Below, in pieces: positions 11,069-21,892 of a stretch of DNA of 64,000 nt. Position 1 is the first letter of the stretch; each line of letters begins with the position of its first letter. This stretch comes from Zoroaster sp. YZ-2022 (lineage: Eukaryota; Echinodermata; Asteroidea; Forcipulatida; Zoroasteridae), in contig CM055830.1 in the NCBI GenBank assembly GCA_029582265.1, positions 28,003,771 to 28,067,770 on the forward strand. Reading direction: 5' to 3'. The translations under genes and the position numbers were made by a program. The notes below the pieces were generated by a model. It was not told where the DNA came from. It saw only the letters and a program-made list of their open reading frames with translations, and ran no database searches.

Positions 11069-12499
11069 GTATGTACACTTTTTGTTTCTGTGATATGTAT
11101 GCGTTGAGCAGGCTACTCTCGAGTAATACGAACACTGTTGGGCGCGCTTTAAATCGAACGTTCCAATATATGAGGACGCCGTTTTATGTCAGGTTTTACT
11201 CCTGTCCAGTCAAGTAAGAGTAGACCATACAAAATGGTAAATATTTTCAACCCTATTTTAAAAAGTAAGTAATTCTAAGTAGGAATAACCAAAAATAAGT
11301 CTTTCATTTTTTCTTTAACCCTTCAAAAACCCTTCAGAAAATGTACTTCACCACTACCGCGAACAGCAGGCCCGAAACAAAAGCCGTCGGGGACACTTTC
11401 ACTGAGCCTATTTTATTGACATACATTTACGGCAGGGCGAACGCCTCAACTGTTTACTGCGGTACGTTTTGTACACAAAGCATATTACATCTCAATCAGT
11501 TCTGGGAAGTAGTGGGTGTTGCGGCTCCCTTGAAAACCGATTTTTGGATTGGTCCATTGATCACATCCATACTATAACTAAAGGGCTATGCAAGACGAAA
11601 TGATTTCACTTGAAAACATAATGTACAACTCTGTATTTATATTCATGAGCATATGTGCATATTCATGAGCACATAAATTATGGTATGTCAAAGCGGGAGC
11701 CGATGCAATCTCGTGATCGTTTTTCCTTCACAAGTAAGTTTTTGTGTTTTTTCCTTTTGTTGATAGCTATAGCGTTAACTCAACTTGTGGAAGTACCCAC
11801 TGCTTCTTTGGGCACGTTTGGGGATTAAGTTCGTGTGCACTTACAGTACATGCTGTGACCCTGGTTTCTTATTCGCATCTCATAAATAAGTTTTATATTT
11901 TGTGTACATATTTGTTCTTCAAATTGAAGCAGCACATCCAATATTCACTGTATGTAATCAAAACATCCCTCTTTGTTTGAAGTGTCCAGAAAAAAAAATG
12001 CATCTACGTAACATATCTAGTCATAAACCCTTTTTGTTTTGTTGCAATGTTTTTTGTGCTGTGTTGCCCACTGGCGTTATATTGACGGCTAAAAAGTAAA
12101 TCCACGGCACAAATCTGTCCAAAAATAAATTTGTTTGCCTTGGCATTTTGTTGATTTGTTATTTTTTGCTGACGTGGTTTGTGATATTCTTATCATAACA
12201 TTCACTCACATCTACTGAATAAATCAGATTTTATCTTGGGTTATACGAAGAACGGAAGGTTGGTTAATGTTACGGTATAGTGGGCCGGATCTTGTTAAAT
12301 ACTACATCTTTGACCTCAGATTTACAAAAGGGATTTGTGACAATCAATGGCGAAGAGACACAGCAGCAGTAGACTTAAAAGGATTGCACACCATTGGTAC
12401 ATTTACAGACTGTTATCAATGATGTAGGCCTATAATTCCTTTTTGGAACACGATTTTTCCGACTGTTATGAGGTCATTTTAGAGTTGCCACCCAGTATT

Positions 12500-12610
12500 A
12501 TCAAATCCTCCCCACCCCCAACCCCCAACCCCCACCCCCAAAAAAATAAATAAATAAGTAACAAAACAAACAAACAAACACCCCAACACCCCAACAAACA
12601 AACAAACAAA
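12500..12610. repeat. Low-complexity C- and A-rich run
   Basis: Runs of CCCCCAACC are followed by AAATAAATAAAT and (AAAC)n blocks. Simple sequence with no function seen. Confidence 0.8.
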
Positions 12611-12969
12611 CAACATTAAATTAAATTAAATGAACACCAAAGCTTCTGGAACCCTTTGCTGAATGCGCAATAGCTTCACGCTGCGCACTCGCCTGATCTC
12701 GTGTTGTTGTAACCTTTATGTAGTTTCCCAATTAAGATATCTTTATTGTAATCACGATAGTATAGTTTGATATCGACCTTATAAGAGCCACCGTAGAGCT
12801 ACAACAAAACTTTAGTCTGAGACATTAATTATTTGTTTCATTTGGGGTTACAAAACTAACCTGAAAGAGTAACATTAGAGGTTATCGTTTTCTTAAAAAA
12901 AAAAAAAATTAAGAAAAAAAAACACAATAACAAAACAAAAATTGTGTGTTTGTGTTACATTACAAACAC

Positions 12970-14846
12970 TAGGTGTTCGGGTTAACTTCCGGTTCAATCA
13001 AGTGAGCAATTGATGACGTCATAATCGTATTTTTGAAAATGTCTGACTCCTTTTATCAGGATTCATCAATTTCATCTCCAAAAGACCTATAAATTTTGTG
13101 TTAGAATGTCTTGAATTTAACTTCCTGTTTGGAACGGAAGTAAAGGTCAGATCAGGTAATTTGAAGGCCATATATATGACACAATTATTCTTCCTCATGA
13201 TCATGAAAAAATATATTAATAACATCTTGATCTCTTGCCACAAAATCAAAAGTAATTGATTTTGTATTTAAATTAACTGCATTGCCTGAAAACCTTTTTC
13301 ACCCAATTTCAAATTCAAACCACGTTTTTAACAAAATTACATTCACACAGTATTATGCTTGGGTGTCTCAGGATAATTTTTACCAAAGGTGCAAAGCTGA
13401 CTGTTAGCAATAATCATTGTAAAAAGCCTTCAGTTTTGTCATCAGTACATTAGTATTAATCTTATATTGAAAAGTTTTCACCTCCTGGCTAATCTTAAAA
13501 TATTCTAATCTGGTCTGTGCTCTGACCATTTTGTGAAGTACGACTGTTCTTTCTTAATAATGGACACATCTTGGTCTTGGGTTCCTCCAAAGGTTGGTTA
13601 TCAACATTCACCACTATCTCATGTGAGTCATGTCGTACTTTGGGTGGCTTTCGTTTCTTCTTAGACTGGAAGATAATAATAAAATGAATTCAATTTCAAA
13701 TGTTTTTTACACATACTCATTCAATAAAAACACAGATCTATGTATTGCCAATAATAGAATTATTATGAGCCCATCAGTAACACTCATTCTGGAACTTCTA
13801 GCATACTTTTAACAATCAATTTGTGAAATGTCTCATTTTAAGGTTATTAACTTCCTCACTACAAGGGAAATTCAAGTATCTAGGGAAGAAATAAATACAT
13901 GGACCATTATATCACCTACTTTATGTGATACTGTAAATGTATATGTATAAAACAATAATAATAATAAACGGCTTATAAATCAATTAAAGCTTTGCCCTTT
14001 TTGAGCTTTTTTAGATACTTTTGAACGCATACTGGGCAGTGGGCCTTGGGCCCAAAATGATAACATCTTCTCCAAAATATCTGATGAAAAGTAAAGATGC
14101 GAATACAATAAATGGACTTAAGTGCAGTACATATGTCACAGGTCTCTCTAGAGTAAATATGTATTAATGAGAAAATTGGTCGATTCATATAAAAACACGT
14201 ATGTGTACATGAAGTGCTTAATATTTAAAAGTCAACTAATTTTAATCTTAAAATTATAAGAAAAATTACCTTCTATAGATGTACTGGAAAGTCATATTGT
14301 AGGCAGAACATCTGCTCTGACAGTCTGAGCCTTGTAATTGCTGTTTGACCCGTTCTATTTTAAAGTAAGATTCTGTGAAGTAGTCTGAACAAAGCACAAT
14401 TAGCCAATTAGTGACTTTCACAACAATAAAAATCATCGGGAAAATCACTGAAATTTGTCAAGGGCGTATTGGAATACTCTTACCATGAATATTTTTTTCA
14501 CTTAAACTTCCGGTTACGACCGGAAGGAGAGGTCGGATTAGGGTCATGTCTGTGAACGAAATGTGACATAGTTCAAGATCTTTAACATGATGTAAAGATT
14601 GTGAAAACATCTTCTGTGGTTCATCATGAGATATGATTTAGTATAATTCAAAATCTGATGACCTCACCATGACGTCACAGCTTAGGGTACAACTATATGT
14701 TAAGGTCTAAGTATGTGTTAAGATTTAAGGTGCTGTGACCTTTGCAACTATGTTTTTTGTTGGATAAGTCTCACTGAGAAGAAGCAGAAGAAAAAGTTTA
14801 AAAAACGAACAATTTCAAGAGGTGTTCGGTGTACAACCGAACACCT
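12970..14846. mobile_element. Possible 1.9-kb DNA transposon relic with GGTGTTCGG ends
   Basis: The left side reads CTAGGTGTTCGGGTTAACTT and the right side ACAACCGAACACCTA, an inverted pair. ACTTCCGGTT lies next to the left end and again, inverted within a palindrome, near 14505-14525. The interior has no intact transposase; the frames at 13019 and 13973 are short and unrecognised. Limits are approximate. Confidence 0.45.
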
Positions 14847-15689
14847 AAAAAACAAACAATTTCAATAGGTGTTCAGTTGAAACCAAACACCTAATAAGTC
14901 TGACTAAGTTAACCGAATACTTATAAAATGGTATAAACCGCTGCACCGATACATACAGTAACCTGTACGTGTGACTAAATTAAATGCAGATATATCCAGT
15001 TGCAATAAAATCAGCCTTCTTAAAGCCTACTCTGGTCCCCTGCTGTATTCGACCGCAGTCTAAAAGTCTTTTACCAGGTCTCACGAGTGTACACATCTCG
15101 TTCTAAAAAAAATGTCTACTGAAAGTTTACATGATGTGATGTTGGTAAAGAGTCCAAACATCCTGAGAAACTATTCTGTCGAATGGTTGGATATGCTTTT
15201 ATTTGAGAGAAAATGTTTCAATCGATTTTCATTGAGGCGATCGTTCACTAAGTGCATGAGGCTATTGATTTGAGGTCAAATCTCTTCCCAGTTTTATAGT
15301 GCTGCTCAACATGGAATTCTGCGTTTACAGTTACCATTACCATGTAAGAGACAAATCCTTACACAGTGGGCCCAATGTGAACAATATAAACAGAAAAATA
15401 AACTTACATCACTGCTGTTATTATGTTGATACCTCCCCCTCCCCCGCCCCACCCCAGTTGTTGCATAGTTGCAGTGGCATATAGCTAGGATTTTTCCAGG
15501 GGCAGAGACAAGCAACATTTCAAAATTTACGCAAACAAATTAAAACCAAAAAAGGTAAAAACTTCATTATTGCCACGTTAATGCTTTAGTTTTTGTTTTT
15601 AGGTCATGATTTTGTACGGTTTATGTTCATTTTCAATTTCTCAAAAAGAGTAATAATATTGGCGTATGAAATTCGACTGAAATTGGTTG

Positions 15690-15990
15690 CCCATAAACGA
15701 AAGCGACAAAAACCTCTGCAAAATCCTTTCCGCGTCGATGATTGTTGTTTAATATGACTGCATCAATCGCAAAAACATTTGTAACATTCAATTTCATGAA
15801 TGCCTAAAAACAAAATAGAACTAAATAAACGCAATTGTGAATGACAGGAACGAAATAATGACTGCTTGGAAATTAATTTGAACGCAACAATCTAAAACAA
15901 GAAACCCTAATTTGATCGGATGAGTAAAAACGGCGTGAATTTGAATGTTCTTTAACGAAAATGAACAAAAAGTTTTGAAATTGGCCGGAC
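15690..15990. repeat. Dispersed repeat, copy 1
   Basis: Shares ACGGCGTGAATTTGAATG, TTCTTTAACGAAAATGAA and AGAACTAAATAAACGC, in the same order and orientation, with 25460-25760. Probably a noncoding transposon fragment. Confidence 0.65.
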
Positions 15991-16061
15991 ATATAATTAT
16001 CTTGACATATAATTATCATAAATATGGCTAGTCTACAAACACCGCTCAGTTAATTATATCG

Positions 16062-16265
16062 TTACCCAGGTTGTTTGCATTTGACAAGGGCTTGATCCCT
16101 GGCTACTCGACAGATATGGTTTGGCCTCTGACCTGGCCTCGTAGAGCGATAGATAATTGGCATAAGTGGACCGCCCACCAACATAGGGGCTGGTTAGCTC
16201 AGTTGGTGGAGCGCTCGTACGGTAATCGAGAGGTCGCGGGTTCGAGTCCGGCATCAGCCAAATTT
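16062..16265 (+). repeat. tRNA-like repeat unit, copy A
   Basis: A 200-bp unit: GTTACCCAGGTTGTTTGCAT, a variable body with GATAATTGGCATAAGTGG, then the tRNA-like module at 16188-16260. The same unit is present at 16380-16590 and inverted at 16605-16815. A truncated copy lies at 37428-37505. Confidence 0.8.
16188..16260 (+). tRNA. tRNA-like sequence (Thr-GGT-like), probably a pseudo-tRNA in a repeat
   Basis: 73 nt with an A box (TAGCTCAGTTGG), a B box (GGTTCGAGTCC), a 7-bp acceptor stem (GGCTGGT with ATCAGCC) and a final A. Folded normally, the anticodon would be GGT (Thr). However, position 33 is C instead of the universal U, and the last anticodon-stem pair is T-T. This copy has GGTGGAGC in the D arm where the others have GGTAGAGC. 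Best read as part of a SINE-like repeat rather than a working tRNA gene. Confidence 0.55.
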
Positions 16266-16508
16266 TCTTTGCTCGTGAACCGTTTATAATATTTCAGGTC
16301 AGTTTCTCCATATAAATCTACTTTGTGTACAACCACATAAAAGGCTTGTGTCCCGTTAATTGTGTGATCCCCGCTACTGCCGTTACCCGGGTTGTTTGCA
16401 TCTGACCGGGGCTTGATCCCTGGCTACTCGGCAGATATGGTTTGGCCTCTGACCTGGCCCCATAGAGCAATAGATAATTGGCATAAGTGGACCGCCCAGC
16501 AACATAAG

Positions 16509-16581
16509 GGCTGGTTAGCTCAGTTGGTAGAGCGCTCGTACGGTAATCGAGAGGTCGCGGGTTCGAGTCCGGCATCAGCCA
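16509..16581 (+). tRNA. tRNA-like sequence, copy B
   Basis: Same structure as the module at 16188, with GGTAGAGC in the D arm. It has the same C33 and the same T-T mismatch closing the anticodon loop. It forms the inner end of the left palindrome arm. Confidence 0.55.
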
Positions 16582-16615
16582 ATTTTTCTTTTTCGGGTAG
16601 CGAGCAAAGAAAAGT

Positions 16616-16688
16616 TGGCTGATGCCGGACTCGAACCCGCGACCTCTCGATTACCGTACGAGCGCTCTACCAACTGAGCTAACCAGCC
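16616..16688 (-). tRNA. tRNA-like sequence, copy C (inverted)
   Basis: Over its full 73 nt it appears identical to copy B but on the minus strand, in the right palindrome arm. Its internal promoter boxes point away from those of copy B. Confidence 0.55.
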
Positions 16689-16957
16689 CTTACGTTGCTG
16701 GGCGGTCCACTTATGCCAATTATCTATTGCTCTATGGGGCCAGGTCAGAGGCCAAACCATATCTGCCGAGTAGCCAGGGATCAAGCCCCGGTCAGATGCA
16801 AACAATCCGGGTAACGGCAGTAGCGGGGATCACACAATTAACGGGACACAAGCCTGTTATGTGCTTGTACACAAAGTAGATTTATATATATATATGTGTG
16901 TGTGTATTTCTGGTAAATATAATAATAACTATCATTTGCATATAAATCCCTCCCCAG

Positions 16958-17117
16958 CACGTGACGCGCATTGTGGTGACCATTCTGTTCTACCTAGAGC
17001 TGACCAACTACTTCTGGATGTTCGTAGAAGGCTTATACTTGCACACGCTGGTTGTCTTCGCGCTACGAATAGATGCAGACAGAATCATGTTTTGGGTCTA
17101 CTGCATTATTGGCTGGG
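16958..17117 (+). CDS. Class B GPCR exon: transmembrane helix 3 and start of TM4
   Basis: Acceptor CCCTCCCCAG and donor G|GTAAGC. Encodes HVTRIVVTILFYLELTNYFW, MFVEGLYLHTLVVFALRIDA and DRIMFWVYCIIGW. NYFWMFVEGLYLHTL is the diagnostic class B TM3 signature with the conserved Glu of the HETX network. Aligned on this signature, the position normally held by the TM3 cysteine (WC before the helix) is VT here. Begins in phase 0 and ends in phase 1. Confidence 0.95.
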
Positions 17118-17454
17118 GTAAGCAGATACCAATTACAGATTATGAATATACGATTTCATTATAATATTATTCTTAAAAGGAATGTACAGCTTGGTAATGT
17201 TGCCAAGACTGCTTCTATGGGTATGCTTATTAAAAAGATATATCGCCCGTGTTTGAGCCAATTTGACGGTATAAAATAGATTTAAATGTTGAATTGCTAC
17301 CGTACATTTCTAAGGTTAAGAAAGTTATAAGCTTTCTTTTGAGACATTGGTCGAAAAAATCCGCCATGGAGTTATTCTGAAATTGACCCTCATAATTTGA
17401 CATCATGAGGTCATAACAAGCATTACAGAGACAGGCTCACGTATACTATTCAAG

Positions 17455-17605
17455 GGATTTCATTGGTTACGTTGGGCCGAAGATCTGATGTCATGCTTCG
17501 AGGCACGCGCACTCGCTACTAAACTAGGTCAAAGATGAATCGCCATGAAACTGATAAGCTGGTATCTGGCGTCGTTCACGAACCTCGAAGCGTGACATTC
17601 AGATT
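17455..17605. mobile_element. MITE with GAAGATCTGACGTCATGCTT-type ends, copy 1
   Basis: GAAGATCTGATGTCATGCTT near 17479 and the inverted CCTCGAAGCGTGACATTCAG near 17583 form the ends. The copy at 30133-30480 shares both ends and the intervening CCATGAAACT motif. Confidence 0.6.
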
Positions 17606-18017
17606 GTATACCGGTAGCCTTTATACAGCAGGAGCAATTAGGAAATAACAGACGATTTCAAACAACATTCGGTAACCTTCGTAGCATAATTAGCATGTTG
17701 ATTATACGGGCCCACTTTTTAAAGGTTTGCTCTTTAGTCAAATGTAAATGAGGGCGGGCTGTTCGATCTTTTGCCGCTGTTTTAAACATGGCCAATGCCA
17801 TATTTTTAGTTAATTTGTTTTAATCCAACCTGTATGAGCAACTATAGCAACAAAATGAAGGTTTTCCATTGTAATCGATATACAATATGTTCGTGTTTCT
17901 ATTATTAGTAAGGATAACATAACATTGCACTAAACTGTTCCGTTTACAAATTGTGCTGTATCTTACTATCATGAAGTTGGATGTTTCCTTGGGAGATTCG
18001 GACAAAAGAAATCATGT

Positions 18018-18250
18018 TGTTGTTGTCCTCTTCCGGCTGCTCCCGTTAGGGGTCGCCACAGCGGATCATGATCCGCATATTTGATTTGGCATAGGTTTTA
18101 CGCCGGATGCCCTTCCTGACGCAACCCTCCCATTTATTCGGGCATGGGACCGGCACTGGCTTGTACATCCCCAGTGGCTGGGTTCAATTCGGCCCTCGCA
18201 GCAATTATGGTAAAGTGTCTTGCTCAAGGACACAAGCACCATGGTCGCGG
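18018..18250 (-). mobile_element. 5'-truncated tRNA-derived SINE
   Basis: Minus-strand copy of the family at 20405-20734, keeping the body and the 3' tail (GGATCATGATCCGCTGTGGC, then GGAGCAGCCGGAAGAGGAC) but lacking the tRNA-like head. It is flanked by a perfect 15-bp duplication CAAAAGAAATCATGT (18003-18017 and 18251-18265), so it inserted in already truncated form by LINE-type retrotransposition. Confidence 0.88.
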
Positions 18251-18742
18251 CAAAAGAAATCATGTACAAAACGGTAAGAATATCTGTGCGACGCAAGGCA
18301 ACAACGTTTACTTTCATTCATTCATTCATTTATTAACACATATTCCAATGTTGAAAACAAGAATGTTGTTACAAATAATTACACAATATCAAGAGGTCCT
18401 ACAATATGCAAAGACAAAATTAGTAACATGAACTGATACTGTTCTCTTCTACTCGTACAGTGACACGCCAAAATAGTGATGTATTTATTTTATTGCGACG
18501 AAACGTCTGCGAATGAATTTCCATCGGGCCTCTTGTAAAAAATAAATTAAGGTACTAAAGCATAAAATATTAGTTGCAAATTTCAATTCTACATGACTTT
18601 GTCATCTATAAGACGCGCACACTTGTACTTGCCAGACAAACAGAGGGCTCTGTAAATATGAACAAGTGTGGCATTTGGCCAAAACACAAGTCTTCCGTTT
18701 CTGATCGCCTCAGATTTATTGATTTATTTGTTTTTATGTTTT

Positions 18743-18835
18743 TATTATTTTTTGCTGTGAAACGATGTCCAATTGCGGCAAAAATTGCTTGATCGATTTG
18801 AATTATGTTGGCCTGTGTTTTAAACGACTTTTTTT
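18743..18835. repeat. Dispersed repeat containing TGAAACGATGTCCAA
   Basis: TTTTTGCTGTGAAACGATG followed by AAAATTGCTTGATCGAT. Related copies lie at 32523-32695 (same strand) and 51535-51725 (opposite strand). A TA microsatellite follows at 18855-18893. Confidence 0.6.
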
Positions 18836-18970
18836 TTACATAGGGTATGCCCGATTTATATATATTTATATATATATATATATATATATATTTTTTAATC
18901 CGACTTTTTTAACCTTATGGTCTATATTTTGCATCATTTTAACGTTGTCCTCTTATTATTTCAATTTTAG

Positions 18971-19031
18971 GTATTCCGATGATATTCGTGGGTTCCTGGG
19001 CAATCGTCTCAGTTGTACTAAATCCGAATAG
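18971..19031 (+). CDS. Class B GPCR exon: transmembrane helix 4
   Basis: Acceptor TCAATTTTAG and donor AG|GTAATG. After completing Gly it encodes IPMIFVGSWAIVSVVLNPN and leaves AG. Joined to the previous exon it gives GWGIP, the conserved TM4 motif of class B receptors. 61 nt, phase 1 in and phase 2 out. Confidence 0.9.
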
Positions 19032-21804
19032 GTAATGTATAGTGCATTGGTCGAACGTATTACAGCAGAACACGACTTTAACGAACATCGCTATAACAAA
19101 CTTTTTGTTATAAAGAACATGACCCTTGGCCCTTGTAGTTTTAGCATTACTGTATATAGCCATGAATCAATGCATCTAACGACCACCGTATGTAAAATGT
19201 TGTGTATTCTAGTGATGCTATACTTATAGCAACATGATGATAGTTGTGTTTATAAGAACGCAGTGGCGACGCCATGCCCAAACACGATTATTTGTAGTTC
19301 TGTGGGCGGGAAATGATCACGTGCAAGCAAGTCAAACTTGCCCATCAAAATGGGGGGGGGGGGGGGGTATTAACCCAATTTTTTTTAGATGCCCCCTCAA
19401 AATATGTACCAACCTATAAGAAACAAGGAAAAATACTAACCCCCCTGTACATGCCCCCTGAAGATTTGTTTTTGTGAAACGGCATGGCATCCTGACTTCT
19501 TGTACAGATCACCTGATTACCGTTGGTGGGGCACCAGTCTATTTTGTTTAAAACACAGTGATAGGGAAGCAATGAAGAGAACATCACTTCCACATTTATT
19601 TTAAAGTACTTTCTCATGTTTATCTGTTGAAATTTTAGCATACTATTCCATGACATCCTTTCAATTGGCAAAAAATCTGATTAAAAAGTAACATTTATGT
19701 GAATAAAACAGTGTTCCTGTGGGTTTATATGGTTGCAACTGAAGATTTTATTTCATTATTGTATCAAACTTATTTTATCCTGAAATAATATAAAATGATA
19801 TTTGCTTTTAACATTCTTCTAAAAAAGAATTAATTAATAAAATAGTATAAATGTAAAAGAGTAATTATTGGCCTCAGTTATGTTTTGAACCTAGAAAGTT
19901 CTTTCTCAGAGAAAGAACCGCTAAGTTCGAGATGTAACAACTATTTTACCAGTAACTACTATTTTGCATTTATGTACTACGGGTCCTGTAGGTTGGTAAG
20001 CAGTTTGCAACAGCCAATTCTCTATTTATAAAATAGTACAAAAATATATTTATACATCTAACTAACATTAACCACTTATTTCAAAGCTTAGCAGGGATTT
20101 TGGATTGTATAATGCCAAAATGTGTTTCTGTAAATTATACAGTAGATCTAATGCTCTTGAACAAGTTCTGCTAGTGAAGCATCATCTTAAGATATAGTAA
20201 GATTTGCGATGACACCATGTATTGAAATAATCTCTTTTTAGTAGTAAGAGTTCTGAAGAGCCTTTGATTTTAACTCAACATTTCGATCTGTATGCTTTGA
20301 TCATATTCTGGGGGAATGCTGGTGCAGGAGAGGAGTCCTGATCACTAGATCTGTGGGTTTACTTGTAGATATAGCTATTACCTAAACTACATTAGAAATA
20401 CATATATAGTGGAGTGCCATGGTCGAGCGGTTTAGTGCATCGGATTTGTGTTCTGATGGCTGAGTCGTCAGAGTGTGTGGGTTCGAAGCCTTGCCGCGAC
20501 CATGGTGCTTGTGTCCTTGAGCAAGACACTTTACCATAATTGCTGCGAGGGCCGAATTGAACCCAGCCACTGTGGATGTTCAAGCCAGTGCATGCTTAGT
20601 GCCGGTCCCAAGCCCGGATAAATGGGAGGGTTGCGTCAGGAAGGGCATCCGGCGTAAAACCTATGCCAAATCAAATATGCGGATCATGATCCGCTGTGGC
20701 GACCCCTAATGGGAGCAGCCGAAAGAGGACAACAACATTAGAAATACATAATTAATTATGTGTGAACTTACAAATGTATTATTACACAATTTATTTGTAG
20801 AAAGTGAAAGATAATATTGTAACAAATTATTCAAAAATGTGCTTAAATAACCAACCACAGACCATCCCTTGAAACATTCATATAATAAATCCCATATCCC
20901 ACTATTTTATTTTAAGCTTGGTTTCAACTTCACAGGTTCAGGAGTTACACAGTTGTAAACCTTAAACTTATTTGGCAATTGCCAACTTTGTATTCTCTTT
21001 CTCTTACTCTTAATATTATATCATCGTGATTGTACAGTTCTGTGACAGTAACAAGTTGGTTAATAATTCATGATGTTTAAGATGATAAGTCCCAGGCATG
21101 TCAAATACAATGTTCCCAACTCCCATGGAAATTTCATGATATACTACTACTTCTGCATGGTATTGTAGGTAAATAAACAATACGTGAACAATATTAAAAA
21201 CAAACTTATCCAACTATGAGGTCATAGATAATAACTTTTGCCAGTGTCACTGCCCAACTTTGCCAGCAAAAATTCCTTTTAGATGATATGATGCATGTAC
21301 ATTTACTAACCTAAATATATAATTGTCTTAATTGAGTTAAAACCCATCAACCATGTCAACAAACCATGAACAGCTGATGAGTAACCATTCTAGATTACAT
21401 GTGTGGTACATATCACATACATATGTATGTCTCTTCAGTGCATATGGAGTCAGAGAACATTTACGTTAAACTGACAAAAAGGGCGCCCTTCAACCAAAAC
21501 GTTCAGTGGGCATGTACGGGGGTTAGATATATCATTTTTTTATGATTTAGTCTTGTTTCTAATAGGCCTGAACATGTTTTTTTTGGGGGGGGGGGGCAGA
21601 ATATAAAAAAGTCAAAAAGTGAAATAATAATAATATCTCCCCTATTATACAAAGTAATTATTTGACAATTAATATGAGTAACTTATCAATATATATTTTT
21701 GAATACATACAATATAAATTGATTAGAAAAACTGTAAACATTAGGGGATGTAGGGAAGCGTTCATGTGAATTTTGTTTTTGTTACGGTATCTTCTTATTT
21801 TCAG
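19032..21804. other. Intron with a full-length SINE
   Basis: No exon. Holds G homopolymer runs near 19352 and 21583 and the SINE at 20405-20734. The rest is AT-rich. Confidence 0.6.
20405..20734 (+). mobile_element. Full-length tRNA-derived SINE with 16-bp target duplication
   Basis: 330 bp. The head has Leu/Ser-type tRNA promoter boxes (GGTCGAGCGGTTTAGTGC and GGGTTCGAAGCC), then the GTGTCCTTGAGCAAGACAC body, and a tail with GATCCGCTGTGGCGACCCC and GAGCAGCCGAAAGAGGAC. I recall this tail type from RTE-like LINE/SINE pairs in fish and lancelets, so a LINE partner is likely. Flanked by perfect 16-bp duplications ACATTAGAAATACATA at 20389-20404 and 20735-20750. Confidence 0.92.
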
Positions 21805-21892
21805 TGGATTTATAGACCCAAATGCGGGTGAAGATGCGGTGATTATCCATGAATATGTATGCATCATTGGACCCATTCTTCTAGTGCTGGTG
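21805..21892 (+). CDS. Class B GPCR exon: extracellular loop 2 and start of TM5
   Basis: Acceptor TTATTTTCAG and donor GTG|GTAAGC. After completing Ser it encodes GFIDPNAGEDAVIIHEYVCI and IGPILLVLV. The IGPILLVLV run is the usual (QG/RG)P start of TM5. The loop carries GF where most class B receptors have the conserved CW, so the TM3-ECL2 disulfide cannot form in the usual way. 88 nt, phase 2 in and phase 0 out. Confidence 0.9.

Larger units (their letters stand above)
16310..16890. repeat. Large near-perfect palindrome built from two tRNA-like units
   Basis: Two arms of about 285 bp (16310-16595 and 16605-16890) are reverse complements with few mismatches, meeting at about 16598. Each arm starts with ATAAATCTACTTTGTGTAC, contains the body GTTACCCGGGTTGTTTGCAT or a close variant, and ends in the tRNA-like module. 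Confidence 0.88.
11069..16957. other. Long intron (5.9 kb) with transposon relics and tRNA-like palindrome
   Basis: No exon seen. It contains low-complexity C/A-rich DNA (12500-12610), an element with GGTGTTCGG ends (12970-14846), a dispersed repeat (15690-15990), and three copies of a tRNA-like repeat unit (16060-16890), two of them forming a large palindrome. Confidence 0.6.
17118..18970. other. Intron
   Basis: No exon. Contains a MITE-like palindrome (17455-17605), a truncated SINE (18018-18250), a dispersed repeat (18743-18835) and a TA microsatellite (18855-18893). Confidence 0.6.
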
